A program made the position numbers and the translations under genes. The notes beneath the pieces were generated by a model. That model had not been told where the DNA came from. It did not search any database and saw only the letters and a program-made list of their open reading frames with translations. A stretch of 64,000 nt of DNA, taken from the NCBI RefSeq assembly GCF_040581485.1, contig NC_090129.1, positions 8,294,501 through 8,358,500 of the forward strand, given 5' to 3'. Of the stretch, positions 10,170 through 19,399 are shown piece after piece. Within the stretch, counting starts at the first letter, position 1. Every line of letters begins with the position of its first letter. Source of the stretch: Linepithema humile. Its lineage: Eukaryota; Arthropoda; Insecta; Hymenoptera; Formicidae.

Positions 10170-12260
10170 TGAATTATTTCTACAAAATTATACAAAATAC
10201 TGATATTATTTGCTATTTTTTTACGCATCAATATTTGCTGTATAATTGCTAAAAATCGCGCCTTGGCAATATATTCTAATCTGGAATTTTTATTTTTAAT
10301 CAATTTCAATTTCAAAATAATAAAATTTCTTTTTGCTTATCTTCACAAAAAATTTTAATTTTTAAATTAGTTATGCAATTTATTATTTTTGAATTATAAA
10401 AATATAAAATATGAAAAATATAAGTTATATGAATATATAATTATATTAAAAGCTATAAATTCAATCTGTACGAATCTATTTTTTATTTAATTTTTAAAAT
10501 AAGTTTATGCAAAGTTTTATTTGCAAAAAAATTGCCAAAGTAAATTTTTTAGATATGAATTCATTGATGCAGCAAAAGAATTGTGTCTATTGATATAATT
10601 GTTCATACAAAATGATATAATTGATTCTATGATACATGTTTTATCGAACAGTTTGAAATAGATTGCAAATAGATTGAAATACTTAGAAAATATAAACTAT
10701 CCATGATTATAATTTTTTTAAGAATAATTCGTATCACTCAATGTGATGTATTAAATTTGTATTTTGTATTACATGATCAAATTTGAGCAATATATTCTTG
10801 TCTGCAATTTTTTAAATTAATTTTGATTTCAAATCAATAATGAAATATAAAATCACTTTCTGCTTATTTTTATGATAAAAAAATTTTACTTTTTAAACCA
10901 ATTAATATATTAATAATATAAATTATATGAATACATCAATAATTGAAATCAATTTTAAATACATGTATATTGAAAAGAAAAATTTATTAATACATAAAAC
11001 AATGTATATGGAAACTGAAAATCTAAAGATATATAAATTTTAAACATATAATTGTCATCTATATATATATAATTTTTTGATATGTTAATGCCAAATTTTT
11101 GTGTAAAGAAATTGCCAAAGTTTATTTTCAGATAAGCAAGTTATTAAACAGTGTAATAAAACAGAATGTTTCTGTCGGGAGTGCCGTTTAAAGTAACGGG
11201 CGAGTGTCGCGGATGTTGTCGATTAATAGTGCTTTATAAGTAATTTTTTAAAATGAAAATTGTGAGTTGGTTTACATTCGGGAGTGTCGATTGAAGTAAC
11301 GGGCGAGTGTCGCGGATTAAGTGCAAGTTTTCGATATTCATTAATTTTTGACAATAATGGCACTGATGCGGAGCAGTCTATGTATCTGCAGCTGTTGGAA
11401 CAAACTGTAATACTCTAGTTGGTAAGTGTAATTATTTGTGCATTATTTAAATATACACTATTTATTATATTGTATATATATTAAAAATTTTTAAATAATT
11501 GTTAACATATTATTGCATTATATTTTAATCAAAGTGGAAATAATTAAATAATACATAATAATTAATATATGTAAAAAGTATATGATAATTGAATTAACGT
11601 ATATGTATATTAATTTCAGGTACAGCTGACAGCGTGCTTGGCTAGGATATAACGACTGGTGAGTGAATTCATTATTTTTGCATAATTATACAAAGTACTG
11701 ATGTCATTTGCTGTTCTTTTCTGCACCAATATTTATTGTATAATTGCTAAAAATTGCGCTTTGGCAATATATTCTTGCAATTTTTATTTTTAATCAATTT
11801 CTTTTTTAAATTAATAATAAAATATAAAATTACTTTCTGCTTATATCTTCACGATAAAAATTTTAATTTTTAAACAAGTTATGCAATTTATTCTTAAATC
11901 TTTACAAAATTATAAAATTTTAGAGATATATAAATTATATGAATATATGTACATCAATCATAGTAAAACCTATAAATTTAATCTGTATGAATCTATTTTT
12001 TATTCGATTTTTAAATAACTTTATACAAAGTTTTTTGCAAAAATATTGGCAAAGTATAGTTTTTTAGATATGCAATTCATTGGTGCAGCGAAAAAATCAA
12101 GTCTATTGATACAATTGCTTATACAGAAAAGATATTATTCGTTTCTATGATACACGTTTCATCGAATATTTATTTAAATAGAAAATAGATTGCAATATTT
12201 AGAAAGCATAAGCCATCCATGATTATGGGTTTTTTGTTTTATATGATCAAACCTGAGCAA
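10170..12260 (+). repeat. duplicated AT-rich downstream segments of copies B and C
   Basis: The sequence after copy B (about 10188-10730, with a related piece at 10770-10880) matches the sequence after copy C (about 11688-12250). Shared words include ATAATTGCTAAAAATYGCGCYT, the line around TTGGCAATATATTCT, and CCATCCATGATTAT against TATCCATGATTAT. The duplication unit therefore spans roughly 1.4-1.5 kb, more than the exons alone. No coding sequence is seen. Confidence 0.6.
11132..11658 (+). repeat. tandem exon-pair unit, copy C
   Basis: The first block, 11132-11421, has acceptor TTTTCAG and donor GTAAGT. It contains the internal duplicated leader TTGAAGTAACGGGCGAGTGT / TTTAAAGTAACGGGCGAGTG (11180s and 11290s). 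The intron is 198 nt. The second block is 11620-11658, with donor GTGAGT. Both second exons of copies B and C are 39 nt. Confidence 0.65.
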
Positions 12261-12827
12261 TATTAAAATAATTGCTCTGGATTTTATCGCTAATCTAAGA
12301 TCTTTTAAAGATGATTGATAAAATGCATGTTATTGTTGAACAAATATCTTGAAATGAACTTAAGATTGTTTTATTAAACATACGCATATTTCAACAAAAG
12401 TTGAAATCAATTTTAATGTGATATTTATCAATTATTAATCTGGTTAACGATAAATAAGTCAAAGTTTGCATTTGCAAATAATTTCAAATTTAGTTAGATG
12501 AAGACGTTTAGGTAATATCTGGTTTTTCTAAGCAGTCTTCGGTTTATCAGAATTTCAGCGGTTATTTAGTGGAGAAGGTATTGTATTACATAAAAATTAG
12601 GTCGATTGAATTAGTTAGGATGACAATACATTCGGTCCTTTGAACTTTGATCATTTTTCTAACGCAACGAAGTGTAACGTAGAGCGACGCGAGCTCCGAG
12701 CAGGTGAATGAGTATGGGAGGGCACGAATGATGAACGTCGGGGGTACAGGAGACCGATAGAGTAGGATACGGGCGTCGGATGGTGTTGGATCTCTTGACG
12801 GGTGCATCGATGTCCACTGGCTCCCAA

Positions 12828-12910
12828 GGGAAATCCACTTCATGATGGGAATCCCATTATTTCCCGAGCGATATAAAAGTAGGTAGTCCAGTCGTCCACG
12901 TGCTGTCCAG
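12828..12910 (+). promoter_or_regulatory. possible TATA promoter with Dorsal-type sites
   Basis: GGGAAATCCA (12828-12837) fits the Dorsal/Rel consensus GGGWWWWCCM. GGGAATCCC follows at about 12848. TATAAAAG lies at 12872-12879, with TCCAGTC and TCCAGTT initiator-like words 18 and 37 bp downstream. Neither spacing is ideal and no supported exon follows, so this is only a candidate. Confidence 0.25.
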
Positions 12911-13013
12911 TTGAGGCTATTCCGACGGCCGTCCTCCATCCTCCCGCCACATTGAGGCTCTCTTTTTCTCCGTTTCTCTCCTCCTTCTCTATTTTGTTGT
13001 CTGCCGCTACTTC

Positions 13014-13022
<9 letters not shown>

Positions 13023-13064
<42 letters not shown>
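13023..13064 (+). repeat. (TC)n microsatellite 1
   Basis: A pure TC run is embedded in a longer pyrimidine tract (12950-13130). On the minus strand it is (GA)n, a GAGA-factor type substrate. Open frames rich in Leu-Ser or Arg-Glu here are artefacts of the repeat. Confidence 0.9.
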
Positions 13065-13069
<5 letters not shown>

Positions 13070-13915
13070 CTCTCTTTTCATCCCGTTTCCTCTTACTTCC
13101 TCTTACACCGCTACCATTGTCTCCTCTCGTTCGCTTCTAGATCTCACTGTTCTCTGTCCATTCGCAATCCATTTGATTTCGAGCCTGTCTCTCGAAGGCG
13201 ACGCCACTACCGAAGGACCATTTTTAGTTTAGATTAATACCATCTATTGCCTTTGAGATTCGGCTCCAGATACGCATAAACGAGTTTCCATCGATTTCGA
13301 GCCTTTCATAAAATGCTCGATGCGTGTATCGTGACGTTTGGGTCTGTAAATAAAATTAAAAACATTCTTCAAATCTGCATTTTATGTATTTGATTGTTTT
13401 TCCAAAGACTGTATAATTTTTTTTATCAATTCAACGATAAATATTTTACATCGGGCGGATTGTAGCGTAAATCATGGTCGAATCGTGGTATCAGAATACC
13501 GGTGTATAGACTCCGTGAAAATGATTCTTCAATATCGCCTCGATTCAATCGAGAGCGCGTTCGGCCGAGGCAATAGACGGAGGTTCCACGTTTCGGAGAA
13601 CGGCTTGATAAAGAATTCCATCCCGGGACCCTGGAATGGTCGTGCAAGGTGCGGGCAGTATAAAATAAATATGTGAGACGCAGGGGGTGGCACTCCAGGA
13701 AAGATGGACGCCTGGAGAGGGCGTGTGAGTGCTTGGTAGTGGGGAAGAGTGGAGAATGGGCTAGGGTTGGGTGGACCGTGTGGAGATCGGGTGCAGGACT
13801 CGCGTGTGTGTTGCTGGGTAATTGATTTCTTTGATACCATCCGCGCCAAAGGAACATTGTAGATGCTTGCCTGCGTACGTATGTAGAGCCTCCGTAGGAA
13901 GGGGCGAACGCCTCA

Positions 13916-13966
<51 letters not shown>

Positions 13967-14580
13967 TTCTCTCCCTTTCTCTGCCATTCCTTCTCTCTTC
14001 GTTTCACCCTCGTAGGAGGCAACGGTGGGCGAAGAGAGGAGAATCCTCCCTTTAGGATATAGAACGTAAGAAGGGGGTAGAATTGAGGACGGCGGCGGAT
14101 CTACCGTCCTTCGGATCGATGGATATCTCTGCGCCGGACAAGGCCCTCTACCCTCTACCCACCCTTCCATCTTCTCCGAGGATGACCAATAACAAACACC
14201 GTCGCTTCTCTCTCTCTAATGGAGTTTTTACCGATAAAAAATTCACTCCCTTTTCTCCTTTTTCTCGCGGACGGTTCCTACCCGTTTTCTCCGCTACTTC
14301 ACTACCACTAGCGAACACCTACGCCCATTCGTCCGGCCGACGGACCACCATCACATTCTAACACCTTCCAAACGCTGCCTATGGAACGATGCTTTCTTCG
14401 CGACGTCTCCGAGTTACGACGTGGCCGTCGCATTTGACTGAGGATACTAAATGGAGTGAAACATCCGTTGCGGAAGAGATACTCCCGATATTCATGTTCC
14501 ATACGCAGACGTATACGTTAAAGTAATGTTTAGTAAAAGCAATACATATATAGGCATTGACGAAAATATTCAATATTTTT
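13065..14580. other. GC-richer non-coding stretch between microsatellites
   Basis: Apart from the second (TC)n run, no gene is supported. Frames up to 198 codons exist on both strands, but they overlap each other and include the repeat. A TATAAAATAAAT word lies at about 13658. The composition is mixed, with several CpG-rich lines (13540-13800, 14080-14440). Confidence 0.5.
13923..13962 (+). repeat. (TC)n microsatellite 2
   Basis: A pure TC run, preceded like the first by CTCTCTTTCTCTCT and with a pyrimidine-rich flank to about 14010. Confidence 0.9.
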
Positions 14581-14721
14581 CAACAAAATAAATCATGTGA
14601 TCAATAGAATTAAATTTTTTAATCATAGACGATCGCATCTATCGCCATGAGTGTGGCATTAGACGCAATCATTTATAATTAAATAAATTTGATTCTATTG
14701 ATCACATGATTTATTTTATTG
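14581..14721. repeat. 141-bp fold-back palindrome
   Basis: The arms 14581-14617 and 14685-14721 are inverted copies with 35 of 37 positions matching (core AAATAAATCATGTGATCAAT). Pairing continues with mismatches towards the centre: the 14618-14650 stretch and the inverted 14652-14684 stretch share CGCATCTA/TGCGTCTA and GCCA words. Almost the whole element can therefore form one hairpin. It could be a fold-back MITE or a hairpin-RNA precursor; no clear target-site duplication was seen. Confidence 0.8.
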
Positions 14722-14936
14722 AATTTATTATTACACGAATGAATCACGTGCTAAAAGGAATCTAAGCGCACAAGTGGTCCACGTTAGAAATAGAAACTAA
14801 GATATTTCCAGAAGCCCTACGATACATAGAAAACAGATGGCTGAAATGGTTTTGAGATTGCGGTTGTCGCCTTGTAAGATATGCAAAGTGACACACGGAT
14901 GTTGAGAACTAGACAGTTTGTGGTCGTTGAACGGCG

Positions 14937-15006
14937 TCAGTGCGCGGGTTCGGTTGGCTTAGTTCGACCAACAGGGGCCGGGAATTCGAGCTCTATCGTG
15001 CTGACG
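14937..15006 (+). promoter_or_regulatory. possible transcription start and non-coding first exon
   Basis: TCAGT (14937-14941) matches the arthropod initiator, with A at 14939 as +1. It sits in a GC-rich stretch, and a consensus donor follows (GTGCTGACG|GTATGT, exon end 15006). No ATG lies between, so it could be a short 5'UTR exon of a transcript with a distant second exon. The downstream promoter element is not a clear match. Confidence 0.3.
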
Positions 15007-16180
15007 GTATGTATCGATTGTTCTGCGATATAATGCTAGCCACGCACATATGAGACCATGCGGGTGCTTCGTGTCGAGTTTGTGCATCCGAATCTCCTTT
15101 ACTGCTGTTGTATGTAGGTATTCTCGTAGGTATTTTATATAGCGAGAGGAAGGGGCGAATGAGATCTACTTAAACTGTGTAAAAACTTTTATGATATGAT
15201 CTGTGCGAATTAAGGCACGCATAACTAATAAGAGATCAATTACAACTGTTGGGTTGTACATTCTTTTTATAATTAATATTTAATATGAGAGGAGAGGGGC
15301 TAGCAAATTAGAAATAGAACGTAGATCTAAGTAGGTAAACATTAGCTTTATAATTATAGTTTAAATGAAAATTTTCAAATTAAAATTGAAGTTCGACGAA
15401 CTTGACTTTGATCATTTATCTTTTGAAATTTATTTCGTCACAATCTTCTTATTTTCAATGTTTAATTACTGGAAAGTAGATGCCTCGATATTTTCACGGA
15501 GGAAAGACAGACTTTAAATTGGTTTTAAAAGAAATATGCTATTGAAATATAATCTTGTAGAAATGAGATACTAGGTATTTAAATATTAATAATAGCACAT
15601 GTTTTAATGTTAAAACGTAATATATAAAACATTAAAATTTATTTATTTATTTTTTATATTTAATATTTTTGAAATAATGTACATTTATTATTTATTAAAT
15701 GATGAGAAATTGTAAATTAACTTTTTTTCGACACGATTATGCATTTATCATTAAAAAGAGATTATGGACAATATTTTTGGAAATTGTTTTATGGATTTCT
15801 ATATAAATATATGGGTGTGTTTACGTAAATGCACGCATTTAAATAGTTTGCGAGTTAATTGCTAAAGCAATTGAAATAATCTATTCGTTAAAATATCAGG
15901 TATCGGAGATCAGGCGTAAATAATTAATCGTTGATACCACTTTTGTTCAAAAATAGCAAATGTTATTCAATTTAAGATATGCATCATTAATTTAAATATA
16001 TATTTTACAGTTAAAGAATTTTATTACATCTTCTTAACACCTTTTGATTGATAAATTGAACAGTTTTCTCAGAATTTTATCAAAATCAAATAGTTTAATG
16101 ATTAAAAAATGATTTAAAAAAAGAATGTACAACTTAGCGGCATTAAAAAAAAATAAAGATTATAGTGTTGCACAGTAAAC
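15007..16180. other. AT-rich non-coding stretch
   Basis: I see no gene, structured repeat or convincing splice pair here. It would be intronic if the 14939 exon is real. Confidence 0.5.
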
Positions 16181-16185
16181 GAAAG

Positions 16186-16930
16186 CATACGGCCGTTGTG
16201 TATGCATGTATGCATGTAAAAAAGATACGATCTGCTGGAATAAAACAATGGTCGATGGTACGCTAGGAAGCTCGTGAAGGCAATGCCGTCACTCGTATGA
16301 ATAAAAGATCGACAAATGTGGTTGAAGAATTTTACCAAAGATTTTTTAATATATTTTTAACAAACTTATCTCATAATTTTTTTCAACGTTTCGTTAATTA
16401 CAATATTCTAAAAGAAAAAAAAAATATAAGATGTAATATCATAAAAAATTAATACTGGTACGATTACATTGCACCCTAGATAAAGGCATATAACCGTCCA
16501 CATATATAGGTATGCATGCAAAAAAGGTAGAACGCTAAAAACAAGAATAATACACGCGAGAGATAGTGAAACCGCTGTCATTCGTACGAATGCTCACCGA
16601 GATAAAAATGTTCCGTACTCAAAGAAAGTTGTGAAAAGTGATAAAAAATTTGATAAAATATCTTATTTCGACAAACTTATCTTATAACAATTAAAAGAAG
16701 GAAGAAATCCAAAATGCCATAAAATGTAGAAATTTATGCAATTATTGCATGCTAATGCATACGGTTGTCATTTGTGCATGCACATGTAAAAGGATAAAAT
16801 CCTAAAATAAAACGGCGGTCGATGGTGCACGCGATGTAACTGGCGACCGCGATGCCGTCATTCGTACGGATGTCCAGCGAGACGAAGAAGGTCCACGCTC
16901 GAAGAAGGTCGACAAACGAGTAGCGTCGGC
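16186..16930 (+). repeat. threefold diverged tandem repeat, period about 285 bp
   Basis: Three copies start near 16186, 16487 and 16757. Each reads through CATACGGY/CATAACCG-like, TGCATGCATGTAAAA-like, GGTCGATGGTACGC-like (lost in copy 2) and then GCCGTCATTCGTACGAATG-like words. The last word lies at 16285, 16574 and 16854, giving periods of 289 and 280 bp. Copies 1 and 2 share the spacer ACAAACTTATCTYATAA. The third copy is GC-richer and leads into a CpG-rich island. No frame is kept across copies, so it is not coding. Confidence 0.75.
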
Positions 16931-17241
16931 GCTGCCCTTGCAAGCTTCCTCGTGTATTGATCCTCATAATTCGGGCGGGGGTGGAGGGTGACCGGGGCGG
17001 CGGGGAGATGGCGGCAGAGCGGTTGGGGCTAGAAGGGGAAGCGGCAGTTGGCAGCGGAGAGGTGGCGGATAGGGGTGCTTCGAGCCCCACCTCACCAACC
17101 GAGAAACGTATGCGTCGAGGCACAGAACGCGGCTCGGGGGTGGCTGGAAGAACGGAAGAAAGGAAGGAGCGAAGGAGGCAGAGTAGGGCACACCCGCGAC
17201 CAATAATAAACCGGCCGCGTTATGATAATGTTATATCATAG
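16931..17241. other. CpG-rich island with YY1/Pho-type core
   Basis: The GC-rich segment contains AGATGGCGGC at 17006-17015, a YY1-like site, and ends in the motif TTATGATAATGTTAT (17220-17234), which recurs at 36965. Overlapping open frames on both strands (up to 123 codons) are low in complexity and unsupported. Confidence 0.4.
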
Positions 17242-19244
17242 CGCTACGCGATATCAGTAGCGTTATGATTGGAGCCGCGGATCTCCCAATGGAATCGCGC
17301 GAGTGCGTCTTATTTATATTCATACGGGCTTCTCCTATCTTCGCGTTCCGTTTGCAATATCTCGATGTATCTACAGATGCAACTAGATTGACGAATAGAA
17401 TATTTTGGAAAAAACAAATTAGATATTATATATTATTGATATATTTAATACAGACAAGAAACATATGGTAGTTTAAATATCGATTATAAACAATTCCATC
17501 GGTAAAGTTATGCATTTTCATAATTTCATATTTTTTTTAGTAAAGTCTGTATTATATTAGTTTTTTAGAAATGGCTGTCGCTTTTAAGTCCAACGTATCG
17601 TATTTCTTAAACTACTGATATAAAGTTTTCATCGAGAGCTATGTCAGTAGATATAAATAATTGAAGGCACAATCTTTCATTTATTATATACATCTATTAA
17701 GTGTTATTTAATATTGTTTATATAAATTTTGCTTACGGACAGATGTCTACGTTTTGCCTTGCACTGTTTTAATCAGAAGCAAGTACTGTTTCGCATTCTA
17801 CGTTTTTCCATTTTGAGATCATGCGAAATGCGAAACGTTTTCACCGACACATTTGCCGTAATGCACAACCGGCATAGCGACTGTTTGTATATATATGTAC
17901 ATACCGTACCGTCCTGAGTTACTCTCCTTTACATCGATATTTCTTTCCCCGCGATAAAATTCAACCTTTCAGCCGACCAGTGTTTTACGGCCAATAGGAG
18001 GCCAGGAAGAGAATCGCCCGAATAGCGCAATACACGTAGGTATGGCGTTTTATTGGCGGTGGAAATGGGTTCGTATATAGCTTTCGGAGTATGGTATCGG
18101 AGGATATTGATCCTCGCGTCCGTCAAGCAGTCTGATGGTCTTCGAGTCTTCCCCGCTCCTGCGCTTCCCTCTCATCGTCGGTTTCTTTCGTTCCTGCGGC
18201 TCCTTGGGGACAAGAGAACTAGCCCTCTGGGAACCGGAACACCCCTGTTTGCGTAACACGATCATGTAGGAATTATGAATATCCTCGTCAAAATTATGTC
18301 TCGCTCATTTTCGTTTCATTTTTTTTTGCATTCTTATTTTTGATCGATTTTCTTGAAACGAGGTCAGCTTGTCGATAAATTAGATTTATCTCTATTGTAC
18401 TGATGCAAACTAATCTAAGCATGTTGGATTTCGTTGAACGTTCCTTTTTGATATTCCATAACATGCCCGAAAAGTACCGCGAAAGGTACTTCTGTGTCAT
18501 AGTATTGGTTGCATTACCGGGCAAATTTCCGATCCCTCCGGGAGAAACGTCCCGCCGGAACGTAGGGCGCGCGATGAGGAAAGAAGCGTTGGGTGGCGAA
18601 GAGTGGACAGTGGTCTGCAGACTGGCTCGGAAGATTTGCGCGCGCATTTCCTGCGCCCCACTATCTGTGGATGCCTTTTCGAGCCCACCTACACACGAGA
18701 GTCGTACCACTCCTCCGCGAGCACCACCGCGAGTAAGTTCTTGGCGCACCTCGAAGGGTGCTTCTCTGGCCTTTTTCGTCCCGTCGCTCTCTTCCACGGC
18801 GGAAAAATTCAATATTAATAACAAGGCGGAGTGAAGAAAAGTCCGCAATGCGCCAAAGGCGCGGCGGGCTCGGATCGCGCATCGCCATAAAGCCCTCGCG
18901 ATCTCGTAAAGTGCGAGATCATAATGCCGACCAATGAGTAGACGAGGGCGTACGGTCCATGGGGTGAGGTCGATATGATGGATTTATGGATCTAATAAAA
19001 AGAGCTCGCGGGATTGGCCCTCGCGGAATATGACGGGCGGGGCTGGCAACAGAGACGGTACACCCCGTTGAATTCAGCCACAACCACCAGCGTCACCCAC
19101 CCTCCCGTCGTCCTTTACCTCCTCATCCACCTACAATCTCCCTCGCGTTCCCCTGCAGCGACCACGAGAAGGGGAGAACGTCCTCTCTCGTCCTCCGCGA
19201 TGTTGAGTGGGGATGCAATCTTGATGTATTTCACCTTCTCCTCG

Positions 19245-19245
<1 letters not shown>
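17242..19245. other. non-coding, AT-rich then CpG-rich (17.97-19.2 kb)
   Basis: I see no supportable gene. Frames of 143 codons (+) and 184 codons (-) around 18300-18850 overlap each other in antisense and have no recognisable domain or splice context. Confidence 0.5.

Positions 19246-19255
<10 letters not shown>

Positions 19256-19305
<50 letters not shown>
19256..19305 (+). repeat. (TC)n microsatellite 3
   Basis: This is the longest of the three pure TC runs. It is again preceded by a TCTCTCTTTCTCTC start and followed by interrupted pyrimidine sequence to about 19410. Confidence 0.9.
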
Positions 19306-19307
<2 letters not shown>

Positions 19308-19399
19308 TCCTTTAACTTTCTCTCGCTTTATGCTTCTCTCTTTCTCTTTCTTTCTCTCTCATTTTCGTCATTTCCTCATTTTCTTACTATCCTCTTCTC

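Larger units (their letters stand above)
7500..11658 (+). ncRNA. candidate spliced long non-coding RNA built from tandemly duplicated exon pairs
   Basis: Three copies of a two-exon unit lie in the same orientation, each with a kept splice donor and acceptor. The common words are an exon ending in AATACTCTAGTTG before the donor and a 37-39-nt exon beginning TACAGC or GTACAGC, which in the two later copies continues into GCGTGCTTGGCTA. The exons are 7955-8041, 8286-8322, 9732-9911, 10126-10164, 11132-11421 and 11620-11658. No long open frame runs through them; the best is a 22-codon frame in the 9732-9911 exon that is absent from the other copies. An RNA gene is therefore more likely than a protein. 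Transcription cannot be shown from sequence alone. Confidence 0.4.

Noticed and set aside
13655..13670. TATAAAATAAAT box
   Set aside because: No initiator at proper spacing and no transcript structure downstream.
13426..14022. 198-codon minus-strand frame with Arg-Glu repeats
   Set aside because: It reads through the (TC)n microsatellite. Overlapping frames exist in all directions and no homology is visible.
18294..18848. 184-codon minus frame and 143-codon plus frame
   Set aside because: They are antisense to each other in GC-rich sequence, with no motif, signal peptide or splice support.
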